Shown piece by piece: positions 23,801 through 32,196 of a DNA stretch of 64,000 bases. A program made the translations under genes and the position numbers. Source of the DNA: Nocardia abscessus NBRC 100374 (GTDB taxonomy: Bacteria; Actinomycetota; Actinomycetes; Mycobacteriales; Mycobacteriaceae). Under the pieces are notes generated by a model. The model did no database searches and was not told the origin of the DNA. It saw only the letters and a program-made list of their open reading frames with translations. The stretch is taken from NCBI RefSeq assembly GCF_000308455.1, contig NZ_BAFP01000109.1:120408-184407 (forward strand), written 5' to 3'. How positions within the stretch are numbered: position 1 is the first letter of the stretch; each line of letters begins with the position of its first letter.

Positions 23801-24370
23801 GCCGGGCGCCGCCGCCGCGGCGACGTAACCGCCGGTCGCGAGCAATCCACCGATCTGCTCGTAGGTCGCCCGCTCCCGGGGCGCGACCGTCGCCAGACCG
23901 TCGACGTAGCGGTTGAACATGCAGAAGGCGGCCGCGACCAGCACCGCGTCGTGGATGTCCTCGTCCTTGGCGCCGGCGGCACGCGCGTTCTCGACGTCTT
24001 CCGGCGTGACGTCGAGCCCCGACCGACGCACCTTGTCCGCGATCCGCAGCAGTGCGCGGAGTTTCGGATCGATGGCGGCGGACTCCACGTCCTCGATGAC
24101 CGCATCGATCAGGTCACGACCGCCTTCCACCAGCGCCGCCGCGGTCGCGGCGTGCGACTGCGTGCAGAAGTAGGTCTTGTTGCGCGACGACACGTAAGCG
24201 GCGATGGTTTCCCGCTCCCCCGGCGTGAGCGGAGAAGTCCCGCGCAGCAGAGTCTGGGCGAATTCGCTCAGCGCCGTGCCGGTTTCGGGTTTGAAAGCGA
24301 ACAGCCCCCGGATGCCGGGCAGATCACCGGGAACGTCGATGAACGGTTCACGATCCGTCGGATCGGACAT
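23768..24370 (-). CDS. AhpD/carboxymuconolactone decarboxylase-family protein
   Basis: A 200-residue all-helical protein with the redox signature YFCTQSHAA (C-x3-H) in the setting RETIAAYVSSRNKTYFCTQS, as in peroxidase-related AhpD-like proteins. The usual second cysteine of the CxxC pair is replaced by Thr/Gln, so it has a single reactive Cys. It may reduce peroxides or act as a lactone decarboxylase-like enzyme; the substrate is unknown. A TACCGGCCGGTA palindrome 50 bp upstream (24420-24431) may be an operator. The 3' end overlaps the regulator gene on the other strand. Confidence 0.75.
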   Translation of the reverse strand: MSDPTDREPFIDVPGDLPGIRGLFAFKPETGTALSEFAQTLLRGTSPLTPGERETIAAYVSSRNKTYFCTQSHAATAAALVEGGRDLIDAVIEDVESAAIDPKLRALLRIADKVRRSGLDVTPEDVENARAAGAKDEDIHDAVLVAAAFCMFNRYVDGLATVAPRERATYEQIGGLLATGGYVAAAAAPGSASGAGQGDQ

Positions 24371-24521
24371 TGGCCGCGTCTCCCTTCGAGCGGTCTTCGA
24401 GACGTTGCGAGGTTATCCCTACCGGCCGGTAACTGCGGGCAAAAAAGCTGAATCGGACCGAGAACCGCCCCCTACCTGCGGCGGACGCAACCCAACCGAG
24501 ACGGATTTGTCCGTTTTAGTT

Positions 24522-24533
24522 GTGACCTGTCAC
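24522..24533. promoter_or_regulatory. CRP-like site upstream of the first acyl ligase
   Basis: GTGACCTGTCAC, within TGTGACCTGTCACA, fits the GTG-N6-CAC form of mycobacterial CRP/FNR sites. It is about 90 bp upstream of the ligase start. Confidence 0.4.
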
Positions 24534-24622
24534 ACTCCGCACTGCTACGGTGGCAAGTCAACACGCCGTACCGGTTCGCTAGGTCGAGGACCGACGCGAG
24601 GGTTTTGTGGAGGTTATGCGAC

Positions 24623-26248
24623 ATGAACTTGGCCCACACGCTGGAGGCCGTGAAGGCGCTAGGGGTGCTGCGCAGCCGGGGTGTTTCCGATCCCAGGAAG
24701 CCGCTGGAGACGCTGCGGACGATGAAGGAGTCGCGCATCTACGGCCCTCAGGCGACGCTGATCCGGCACTCCGCGCGGGTGGCCCCGGACGCGCCGGGCA
24801 TCGTGGACGAGGCAGGTCCGCTGACCTATCGCGAGCTGGACGACCGGTCCACGGCGATCGCACGCGGATTGCAGGCGGCGGGCATCACCGAGGGGATGGT
24901 GATCGGCGTGCTCGCGCGCGATCACCGCGGCCTGATCCTGTCCATGGCCGCCGCGGGCAAGCTCGGCGTGCGGGTGGCGCTGATGAACACCGGGTTCGCC
25001 AAGCCGCAGTTCGCCGAGGTGTGCGAGCGCGAGAAGGTGAAGGCGGTGCTGCACGACAGCGAGTTCCTCGGCCTGCTCGACGCGCTGCCCGCCGACCTGC
25101 CGCGCTACCTCACCTGGGTCGATGAGGGCACCGCACTGCCCGGCGGCGCGCAGACGCTCGACGACCTGGTCGCCGCCAACTCCACCGAGCCGCTGCCCGC
25201 GCCGAGCAAGCCCGGCGGCTTCATCATCCTGACCAGCGGCACCACCGGCCTGCCGAAGGGCGCGCCGCGCACCAAGGTCACTCCGCTGTCCACGGCGCAG
25301 CTGGTCGACCGGATCCCGTTCCCGCAGCGCGGCACCCAGGTGATCGTCTCGCCGATCTTCCACAGCACCGGCCTGGCCACCTGGTTGGTCGGGGCGGCCC
25401 TGTCCAACAAGGTGGTGGTGCGCCGCCGGTTCGACGCCGAGGCGACGCTCGCCATGATCGCGGAGCACAAGGCCGACATGCTGGTGGCGGTGCCCACGAT
25501 GCTGCACCGGATGGTCGAGCTGGATCCGGTGATCCGGGCGAAATACGACACGTCCTCGCTGAAGGCGATCGTGCTGGCCGGTTCGGCGCTGTCCCCCGAA
25601 CTCACCATCAAGGCCACCGAGGCGTTCGGTCCGGTGCTCTACAACCTGTACGGCTCGACCGAGTGCGCCGTCGCGACCGTGGGCACCCCCGAGGACCTCG
25701 CCCTCGCACCCGGCACCGTCGGTCGCGCGCCGATCACCTGCGAAGTGCGGCTCTACGACGACAACGACCAGCGCGTCACCGCCGTCAACACCACGGGCCG
25801 GATCTTCATCCGCAGCGGCGCGCCGTTCGAGGGGTACACCGACGGCAGGCACAAGCAGATCATCGACGGCTACATGTCCAGCGGCGACGTCGGCCATTTC
25901 GATGAGAACGGCCTGCTGATGGTCGACGGCCGGGACGACGACATGATCGTCTCCGGCGGCGAGAACGTCTTCCCGCAGGAGGTGGAGAACCTGCTGCTGG
26001 AACGGCCCGACATCTTCGACGTCGCCGTGGTCGGCGTGGACGACGTGGAGTTCGGAAAGCGGTTGCGCGCCTTCGTCGTCCCGGAGCCGGGCCACTCGCC
26101 GGACGGCGAGGAGATCAAGGCGTACGTCAAGAACACCCTGGCGCGCTACAAGGTGCCGCGCGAGGTGGTCTTCCTCGACGACCTGCCGCGCAACGCGACC
26201 GGCAAGCTGCTGCGCCGCGTGCTGGTGGACTACGAGGTCCAGGCCTGA
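24623..26248 (+). CDS. Fatty-acyl-CoA/AMP ligase (FadD family), first of a tandem pair
   Basis: A 541-residue adenylate-forming enzyme. The AMP/Mg loop is FIILTSGTTGLPKGAPR, the acyl-binding region has YGSTECAVATVG, then SGDVGHFDENGLLMVDGRDD and DMIVSGGENVFPQEVE, and the catalytic-lysine tail PRNATGKLLRR. It should activate a fatty or related carboxylic acid to acyl-AMP and then acyl-CoA. GAGGT sits 11 bases before the ATG at 24623. The next gene is a closely related paralogue 176 bp downstream. The acyl chain cannot be read from the sequence. Confidence 0.88.
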   Translation: MNLAHTLEAVKALGVLRSRGVSDPRKPLETLRTMKESRIYGPQATLIRHSARVAPDAPGIVDEAGPLTYRELDDRSTAIARGLQAAGITEGMVIGVLARDHRGLILSMAAAGKLGVRVALMNTGFAKPQFAEVCEREKVKAVLHDSEFLGLLDALPADLPRYLTWVDEGTALPGGAQTLDDLVAANSTEPLPAPSKPGGFIILTSGTTGLPKGAPRTKVTPLSTAQLVDRIPFPQRGTQVIVSPIFHSTGLATWLVGAALSNKVVVRRRFDAEATLAMIAEHKADMLVAVPTMLHRMVELDPVIRAKYDTSSLKAIVLAGSALSPELTIKATEAFGPVLYNLYGSTECAVATVGTPEDLALAPGTVGRAPITCEVRLYDDNDQRVTAVNTTGRIFIRSGAPFEGYTDGRHKQIIDGYMSSGDVGHFDENGLLMVDGRDDDMIVSGGENVFPQEVENLLLERPDIFDVAVVGVDDVEFGKRLRAFVVPEPGHSPDGEEIKAYVKNTLARYKVPREVVFLDDLPRNATGKLLRRVLVDYEVQA

Positions 26249-26255
26249 TCGACGG

Positions 26256-26282
26256 GCGGGGTGAGTGGCGCGCTCACCCCGC
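26256..26282 (+). terminator. Hairpin after the first ligase
   Basis: GCGGGGTGAG pairs with CTCACCCCGC over a 7-base loop, without a U-tract. It suggests that the two ligases can be transcribed separately. Confidence 0.5.
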
Positions 26283-26424
26283 TACCAGCAGGTAGCTTGC
26301 GCTGAGATACGTGACACATCCGGTTACAGGAGCTTGCTAGTGTAAGCACCAGCACTGGCACTCGAAATTGCGGTTCGCACCACTCGGAGGATCACCGGGT
26401 GGCACCGCCGGAAGGTTGTCGTCG

Positions 26425-28083
26425 ATGTCTCTTTCCCTCCCCGCGCTGGGTGGCACCGCCCGCAAGGCGGGCGATCTGGCCCTCGGCGTGAACGTGATGG
26501 TCAAGCGGCGGCTGTTCAATCCGCTGCGCCCCGACCATGCGGCGCGCTCGGCGTTCAACGTCTTGAAGTTCGGACCGTTCGCCGGTGTCGTCATGCACGC
26601 CGCGCAGACCAGGCCCGATGCCGCGGCGATCGTCGACGAACGCGGAGAGCTGACCTTCGGCCAGCTCAACGAACAGTCCAACGCTCTGGCCCGCGGCTTG
26701 CAGAGCAAGGGCATCAATCCCGGTGACGTGGTGGCGATCCTGGCGCGCGATCACCGCGGCATGGTGCTGAGCCTGCTGGCCACCGGCAAGCTGGGCGTGC
26801 GCGGGGTGCTGATGAACACCGGATTCGCCAAGCCGCAGTTCGCCGACGTGGCCGAGCGCGAGCAGGTCAAGGCGGTGCTGCACGACAGCGAGTTCATCGA
26901 CCTGATGAGCGCCATCCCCGCCGCGATCCCGCGCATCCTGACCTGGGTGGACGAGAAGGACAACGCCGACCCCGCGATCGCGACCATCGACTCGCTGATC
27001 GCCGGGCAGTCCGGCGCTGCGCTGCCCACCCCCGCCAAGCCGGGCGGCATGATCATCCTGACCAGCGGCACCACCGGCACCCCGAAGGGCGCGCCGCGCG
27101 ACCGGGTGAGCCCGTTCGCGTCCGCGCAGTTCATCGACCGGGTGCCGCTGCCCAACGGCGGCACCATGATCATGGCGGCGCCGATCTTCCACGGCACCGG
27201 CCTGTCCCAGTTCACCCTCGGTCTCGCGCTGGGCAACCGGGTGATCTTCCAGCAGCGCCGCTTCAACCCCGAGGTGACGCTGGCCAATATCGCGAAGTAC
27301 CGGGCTGATTCGCTGGTCGTGGTGCCCACCATGCTGCAACGCATCCTCGACCTCGGCGACGACGTGCTGGCGAAGTACGACGTCAGCAGCATCAAGGTGA
27401 TCTTCGCGGCGGGCTCGGCCATCGCGCCGGACGTGGTGACCCGCACGCTGGACCACTTCAACGACAGCCTCTACAACCTCTACGGCTCCACCGAGTGCGC
27501 CGTCATGACGGTCGCGACCCCCGAGGACCTGCGCAAGGCGCCGACCACGGCGGGCAAGGCTCCGGTCGGCATCCGGATCGTGCTGCTGGACGAGAACCGC
27601 AAGCCGATCACCGAACCGAACGTCACCGGAACCATCTTCGTGGACAACGGCTTCGCCTTCACCGGCTACACCGACGGCCGCACCAAGGAAGTGGTCGACG
27701 GCATGATGTCCAGCGGCGACGTGGGGCATTTCGACGAAGACGGCCTGCTCTACATCGACGGTCGCGACGACGACATGATCGTCTCCGGCGGCGAGAACGT
27801 CTTCCCGCTCGAGGTGGAGAATCTCATCGCGGGCCGCGACGACATCTTCGAAGCCGCGGTGGTCGGCGTGGACGACCGCGAGTTCGGCAAGCGGCTGCGC
27901 GCGTTCGTCGTTCCGGGCCCTGATTCCAAGCGCGACCCGCAGGAGATCAAGGACTACGTCAAGGCGAACCTGGCCCGCTACAAGGTCCCGCGCGAGGTCG
28001 TCTTCCTCGACGAGCTGCCCCGCAACGCGACCGGCAAGCTGCTGCGCAAGCCGCTGATCGAGATGGAGGTCGACGCGGGCTGA
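26425..28083 (+). CDS. Fatty-acyl-CoA/AMP ligase (FadD family), second of the pair
   Basis: A 552-residue paralogue of the preceding ligase with all motifs: MIILTSGTTGTPKGAPRDR, YGSTECAVMTVATPEDL, SGDVGHFDEDGLLYIDGRDD, ENVFPLEVENLIAGRDD and PRNATGKLLRKP. Whole blocks are identical between the two proteins (LMNTGFAKPQFA, VKAVLHDSEF), so they arose by tandem duplication; the N-terminal 60 residues and acyl pocket differ, implying different chain preferences. ATG at 26425 is chosen because it begins the conserved MSLSLPALGG segment. Confidence 0.88.
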   Translation: MSLSLPALGGTARKAGDLALGVNVMVKRRLFNPLRPDHAARSAFNVLKFGPFAGVVMHAAQTRPDAAAIVDERGELTFGQLNEQSNALARGLQSKGINPGDVVAILARDHRGMVLSLLATGKLGVRGVLMNTGFAKPQFADVAEREQVKAVLHDSEFIDLMSAIPAAIPRILTWVDEKDNADPAIATIDSLIAGQSGAALPTPAKPGGMIILTSGTTGTPKGAPRDRVSPFASAQFIDRVPLPNGGTMIMAAPIFHGTGLSQFTLGLALGNRVIFQQRRFNPEVTLANIAKYRADSLVVVPTMLQRILDLGDDVLAKYDVSSIKVIFAAGSAIAPDVVTRTLDHFNDSLYNLYGSTECAVMTVATPEDLRKAPTTAGKAPVGIRIVLLDENRKPITEPNVTGTIFVDNGFAFTGYTDGRTKEVVDGMMSSGDVGHFDEDGLLYIDGRDDDMIVSGGENVFPLEVENLIAGRDDIFEAAVVGVDDREFGKRLRAFVVPGPDSKRDPQEIKDYVKANLARYKVPREVVFLDELPRNATGKLLRKPLIEMEVDAG

Positions 28084-28100
28084 TCGGCGCGCGTCCGGGG

Positions 28101-28137
28101 TCTGCCGGGCGGCGCGCTCGCCGCCTGCCCGGGAGAC
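28101..28137 (+). terminator. Hairpin after the second ligase
   Basis: TCTGCCGGGCGGCG and CGCCGCCTGCCCGGGAGA form an imperfect stem with one bulged base and a short loop, 18 bp after the stop. Confidence 0.45.
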
Positions 28138-28231
28138 CGACCTACTTCCACCTGGAAACCGCACGTCGCCGGGCTTGTCGGCGCCGGCCGATGCGGTCGA
28201 TCACGTGCAATCGGTCGGCTATCATCAGCGG

Positions 28232-28795
28232 GTGAGTTACGAGTTCGACCGGTCTGCCGCGGAACGTCGCGGCGCCGTCGCGCGGGTGCGCGGTGGTTCG
28301 GCCGGTGCGATCTCGGGGGCCGTTTCCGTCGCGGCGCACGGCTGGGCTTCCGGCGGGATGCTGCCGGACTCCACCGCTGTGGCGCTGCTGGCCGCCGCGT
28401 CCGCCGTGATCGGCGCGCTGGTGGCGGGTCTGGCCCCGCTGCGCGACACGTCGGCCGGGCTGGTCGCGTCGCTGGTCGCCGGACAGCTGCTCGGTCACTT
28501 CACCATGGGGATCAACTCGGGCCACCTGCATCACGGTGACGCCCAGCTGACTCCGGCCATGCTCACCGCGCACGTGTGCGCGGCGGTCGCGGCGGCCATC
28601 GTGATCCGGGGCGCGGAAGCTGCCTACCGGATCGGGACAGCGGTGCTGCACCGCGTATTTCCGCTGCGGCATACTCCGCCTGTCGTCGCGGACCGCGCTC
28701 CTTTGCGTACGGTCCATCGCGACCGGGTTGTCCTGCGCGTGTTCGCCACTGAGGCGCTGCGCACACGGGCTCCGCCGCTCGCGGTCGTTCTCTGA
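28232..28795 (+). CDS. Small multi-span membrane protein with a His-rich loop
   Basis: A 187-residue GTG-started protein with about four membrane segments (around residues 22-42, 50-70, 76-95 and 115-135) and a basic C-terminal tail. A loop reads HFTMGINSGHLHHGDAQLTP, whose cluster of His, Met and Asp could bind copper or iron. It precedes the PepSY membrane protein by 320 bp in the same direction, a partnership often seen in metal-uptake loci. Family not recognised; metal handling is inference. Confidence 0.5.
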   Translation: MSYEFDRSAAERRGAVARVRGGSAGAISGAVSVAAHGWASGGMLPDSTAVALLAAASAVIGALVAGLAPLRDTSAGLVASLVAGQLLGHFTMGINSGHLHHGDAQLTPAMLTAHVCAAVAAAIVIRGAEAAYRIGTAVLHRVFPLRHTPPVVADRAPLRTVHRDRVVLRVFATEALRTRAPPLAVVL

Positions 28796-29115
28796 ACTCT
28801 TCCCATACCCGGCGCACGGAGCACGTGGCGTGAGTTCTGCTCACGGCCACGGCGTCTCACCGTGCGGCACAGCGTCGCCCCGCACCTTCGTGCCCACGCC
28901 TGAGCGTGCCGACGCGACGCCGTAGTCCGGGTCGCAAACCATCCTTCCGCGCACCGCGGCGAGACCACGCTTCCTCGCGTGTGTTCGCCACGGCCTGCGC
29001 GCTGTCGCCGTGGCGTCCTGTCCGCGCGGTATGCGCCTGCGCCGTCACGGGCTCGCGCCCACGGACACCGGGACAACGGTTTGCGCCCCAGCCGGGTTCC
29101 GCCGTCAGAAACGAA
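28796..29115. other. Gene-free stretch before the PepSY gene
   Basis: About 320 bp. Frames are open in several registers because of high GC, but none has a ribosome site or recognisable protein. The phrase GTGTTCGCCAC occurs just before it (28739) and within it (28980), as a short direct repeat. Confidence 0.3.
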
Positions 29116-30588
29116 ATGACCGTGAGTACAACAGAAACAATCACTTCCGACGCCGACTTACCGGAGCCGTCGGACTCCCCCGGCGCACGCCGGACCACCG
29201 CACGCAACAGCCTGTACGCGCTGGCCATGCGACTGCACTTCTACGCAGGAGTGCTCGTCGGGCCGTTCGTCCTCATCGCCGCCGTCACCGGCGCGCTCTA
29301 CGCGATCTCACCGACACTGGAGTCGATCGTGTCGCGCGACCTGCTGACGGTCACGCAGACCGGAACGCCGAAACCACTGACCGAGCAGGTCGGCGCGGCC
29401 GTCGCCACCCGGCCGGATCTCCACCTGGTCGCCGTTGCCCCGGCCGGGGGCGCCGAGGACACCACCCGTGTGCTGTTCAGCGACCCGTCGCTGGGCGAAT
29501 CCGAGCGGCGGGCAGTGTTCGTGAACCCATATACCGCGCAGCCGGTGGGCGATTCCGTCGTCTACGGCAGCTCGGGCGCGTTGCCGATGCGCACCTGGAT
29601 CGATCGGTTGCACCGGGATCTGCACCTGGGCGAACCAGGCCGGCTCTACAGCGAGCTGGCCGCGTCCTGGCTGTGGATCGTCGCGCTGGCCGGTCTGGTC
29701 ATCTGGGTACGCCGGGTACGCAGCCGCCGGGCCCGCAACGGCTGGGGCTGGCTGTTCGCGGCCGATCGTTCGCAGCGCGCACGAGGCCGCACCCTGAACT
29801 GGCACGGTGCGGTCGGGATGTGGGTGCTGCCCTTGGTGCTGCTGCTGTCGGCGACCGGCATGACCTGGTCGACCTACGCGGGCGAGAACATCACCGAACT
29901 GCGTGAAAAGTTGAGCTGGACCACTCCGGCGGTCAGCACCGCACTGCCGGGAGCCACTGCGCCCGAGCATGATTCGGGCTCCGACCACCACGGCGGCGGC
30001 CACGCGGAGCACGCCCCTGCCGACTCGACCGACCGGATCACCCAGCTCGATCGGGTGTACGCCACCGCACGCGCCGAAGGCCTCACCCAGGCCACGGAGA
30101 TCGCCGTCCCGGCCGCGCCGGGTAACGCGTTCGCGGTGAAGGAACGCCGGATGCCGGGCACTTACACCGTCGACGCGGTCGCCGTCGACGGTGCGAGCGG
30201 CGCCGTCACCGATCGTCTGGCCTACGCGGACTGGCCGCTGATGGCGAAGCTCACCAACTGGGGCATCCAGTTCCATATGGGTCTGATGTTCGGGCTGCTC
30301 AATCAGTTGCTGCTGCTCGCGGCGATGATCGGACTGATCACCGTGGTCGTGCGCGGCTACCTGATGTGGTGGCGCAGGCGGCCGACCCGGGATGCGGGCC
30401 GGTTCGCCCTCGGCCGGGCTCCGCGGCGCGGCGCGTTGCGCAAGAGCTCGCTGTGGCCGGTCGTACCGCTGGTGGCCGCCGCGCTGGTGGTCGGCTGGTT
30501 CGTCCCGCTGGTCGGGGTGAGCCTGCTCGCGTTCCTCGTGATCGATGTGCTGATCGGCCTCGCCGGACGGATGCGCGCCATCGCCTGA
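29116..30588 (+). CDS. PepSY-associated transmembrane protein (PiuB-like)
   Basis: A 490-residue membrane protein with the PepSY_TM layout: helix 1 (about residues 40-64, LHFYAGVLVGPFVLIAAVTG), a large external PepSY-like domain, helices near 180-205 and 232-255, a His-rich external loop (HDSGSDHHGGGHAEHAP) that may bind metal, and further helices to the C-terminus. The HFYAG and LHRDLHLGEPGRLYSELAAS histidines resemble PiuB/FpvG-type haem-binding iron reductases that process ferric siderophores. Substrate unproven. ATG at 29116; no paired siderophore receptor is in view. Confidence 0.8.
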   Translation: MTVSTTETITSDADLPEPSDSPGARRTTARNSLYALAMRLHFYAGVLVGPFVLIAAVTGALYAISPTLESIVSRDLLTVTQTGTPKPLTEQVGAAVATRPDLHLVAVAPAGGAEDTTRVLFSDPSLGESERRAVFVNPYTAQPVGDSVVYGSSGALPMRTWIDRLHRDLHLGEPGRLYSELAASWLWIVALAGLVIWVRRVRSRRARNGWGWLFAADRSQRARGRTLNWHGAVGMWVLPLVLLLSATGMTWSTYAGENITELREKLSWTTPAVSTALPGATAPEHDSGSDHHGGGHAEHAPADSTDRITQLDRVYATARAEGLTQATEIAVPAAPGNAFAVKERRMPGTYTVDAVAVDGASGAVTDRLAYADWPLMAKLTNWGIQFHMGLMFGLLNQLLLLAAMIGLITVVVRGYLMWWRRRPTRDAGRFALGRAPRRGALRKSSLWPVVPLVAAALVVGWFVPLVGVSLLAFLVIDVLIGLAGRMRAIA

Positions 30589-30686
30589 CCCCGGATTCGC
30601 GGGCGAAAGCCCGTTACTCACACGACCTATCGAACGTCATCGGTATGGCCGTCGCTTCGCCATGCCTTCGAAACCAAGGATTTCCC

Positions 30687-31445
30687 ATGCAGATCACGAA
30701 ACTAGCCCTGGCCGCCGCGTTCACGACCGCAGCGGTGAGCATCGCCGCGGGCACCGGTTCCGCCGCTCCCGAGGCCGCTTCGGTGGACGGCACGTCCGTC
30801 GAGGCCACCTCTACCGAGACCGCTACCGCCGAGGCTGTCGGCTTCACGGCGCACGCCACGGAGACCGCGAGCATCATCAGCATCGACTCCGGCTCACTGG
30901 TAGTCGAGGACCAGGTGCTGAAGGTGAAGGCCGCCGACGGCACCGTCGTCGCGGGCGCGCCCTTGACCTTCCGGGTCGACGAGTTCGAATTCCCCATCGC
31001 CGCGGAGATTTCCGAGCGCACCGCGACGCTGACCCCGCAGTTCGACCTCGCGCGCGCGGCCTACAAGCCGGTTGCCCTGCCGTTCGAGGACAAGGCGCCG
31101 TGGAAGACCGAGTACGACCGTGAACAGGCCGCCTGGTCCCGTTTGACCAGCACCGTCTCCATGGGTGCCACCATCGGCACCCTGGTCGGCGGCATCGGCG
31201 GCGCCTCGGTCGGCTGCATCCTCGGCGGCATCGCCGGAGCGACCGTCGCCGCCGCCACCATCGTCGGCATGTTCGGCCCGTTCATCCCGGCCGCCGCCGT
31301 CGGCTGTCTCGGCGGCATCGTCGCCGTCGGCGCCCTCGGCACGGTCGCCGGCCAAATCCTCGTAACGGCCCCCGTCGCCATCGGCGCGGCGATCATGTAC
31401 TTCAGCACGATCAACTCGCCCATGCCCACCAAACCCCTCAACTAA
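30687..31445 (+). CDS. Secreted glycine/alanine-rich protein of a Nocardia-type family
   Basis: A 252-residue protein with a Sec signal (MQITKLALAAAFTTAAVSIA, cleavage near GSAAPE). It has a beta-rich central domain (SLVVEDQVLKVKAADGTVVA, LTFRVDEFEFPIAAEISERT) and a C-terminal glycine-rich hydrophobic region (ATIGTLVGGIGGASVGCILG, AVGCLGGIVAVGALGTVAGQ) that looks membrane-inserting, with two well-spaced cysteines. Many Nocardia genomes carry several such proteins (recalled as DUF8020-type). Function unknown; the C-terminal half could form an oligomeric membrane assembly. Confidence 0.65.
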   Translation: MQITKLALAAAFTTAAVSIAAGTGSAAPEAASVDGTSVEATSTETATAEAVGFTAHATETASIISIDSGSLVVEDQVLKVKAADGTVVAGAPLTFRVDEFEFPIAAEISERTATLTPQFDLARAAYKPVALPFEDKAPWKTEYDREQAAWSRLTSTVSMGATIGTLVGGIGGASVGCILGGIAGATVAAATIVGMFGPFIPAAAVGCLGGIVAVGALGTVAGQILVTAPVAIGAAIMYFSTINSPMPTKPLN

Positions 31446-31454
31446 CTCGTATTG

Positions 31455-31515
31455 CGCGAGTGGCACATCACCGAGAGATCTACTCGCGGTTCGCCGCAGT
31501 GGTGTGCCACTCGCG
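31455..31515. terminator. Bidirectional hairpin between convergent genes
   Basis: CGCGAGTGGCACATCAC pairs with GTGGTGTGCCACTCGCG (17 bp, one G-U) around a 27-base loop, between the secreted-protein gene and cadI. Confidence 0.6.
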
Positions 31516-31567
31516 GGGTTGGTGCGGGGGAAAGTGCAACTGGTGGGCTCGCTGCCGGGGTGGTGGG

Positions 31568-32098
31568 TCAGTTGCAGCAAGTCGCCCCGGAGGCGACTGC
31601 TTCTTTCTTCGCGGTGGTGCCGCAGCAAGCGCCTTCGGCGGCGGCCTCCTCGGCGGTGCCGCAGCAGGCCTGGACCGCCTCGGCGTCGGAGACCTCAGCT
31701 GCGCCGACGAGTTCGGGTGCGGTGCCGAAAGTGTCACTGTCGGCCAGGACGGTGTAGACCTCCCAGCGTTCGGAGTCCGGGGCCGTGACCCAGACCTTGT
31801 CCTGCGTCGCGAAGCAACAGGTCGTGGCGATCTGCTCCTCGGTGAACAGCCCCGCCTCGGACAGGCGGGCGATCTCGGCGTGCACCTTGTCGGAGGTTTC
31901 GACCTCGACGCCGAGGTGGTTGACGCTGCCGCCGTGGCCGGGGTTCTCGATCAGCACGAGTTTCACGGGCGGCTCGGCGATGGCGAAGTTGGCGTAGCCG
32001 GGCTTGCGCTTGGCGGGCTCGGCGTTGAACAGGGTCGAGTAGAACTGCACGGCCTGGTCGATGTCGTCGACGTTGAGGGCGAGCTGGATGCGGGACAT
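31568..32098 (-). CDS. cadI: CadI/ArsI-type glyoxalase-fold metal-response protein
   Basis: A 176-residue vicinal-oxygen-chelate protein. MSRIQLALNVDDIDQAVQFY opens the fold, KLVLIENPGHGGSVNHLGVE supplies a metal His, and TTCCFATQDKVWVTAPDSE carries the tandem cysteines of the CadI/ArsI group; the C-terminal tail adds three more CC pairs (QACCGTAEE, GACCGTTA, GATCCN). ArsI enzymes cleave carbon-arsenic bonds in organoarsenicals, and CadI of M. tuberculosis is Cd-induced. GGAGG precedes the ATG. Divergent from an ArsR repressor across 98 bp, which should control it. Confidence 0.85.
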   Translation of the reverse strand: MSRIQLALNVDDIDQAVQFYSTLFNAEPAKRKPGYANFAIAEPPVKLVLIENPGHGGSVNHLGVEVETSDKVHAEIARLSEAGLFTEEQIATTCCFATQDKVWVTAPDSERWEVYTVLADSDTFGTAPELVGAAEVSDAEAVQACCGTAEEAAAEGACCGTTAKKEAVASGATCCN

Positions 32099-32115
32099 GA
32101 CTACCTCCACTTGTG

Positions 32116-32173
32116 TGACATATATCGAAGAACTGGTTCGATGCCGAGTCTGCCACCTTTTCGACATATGTCA
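32116..32173. promoter_or_regulatory. Paired operator half-sites between cadI and arsR
   Basis: TGACATATATCGA (32116-32128) and TCGACATATGTCA (32161-32173) are inverted copies with one mismatch, 32 bp apart; the second holds the perfect palindrome GACATATGTC. AT-rich ATAnnnTAT-type dyads are standard ArsR/SmtB targets, and the right copy overlaps the arsR -35. Confidence 0.65.
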
Positions 32174-32189
32174 ATCCCCCGGGTAGTGT
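32161..32189 (+). promoter_or_regulatory. arsR promoter, leaderless
   Basis: -35 TCGACA (32161-32166), 17-bp spacer, -10 TAGTGT (32184-32189), then 7 bases to the ATG at 32197. No ribosome site is present, implying a leaderless message that is autorepressed through the overlapping operator. Confidence 0.5.
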
Positions 32190-32196
32190 CGATCGC

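Noticed and set aside
24659..28164. Two long minus-strand frames (478 and 590 codons)
   Set aside because: Antisense shadows of the ligase genes with no domain or start signals.
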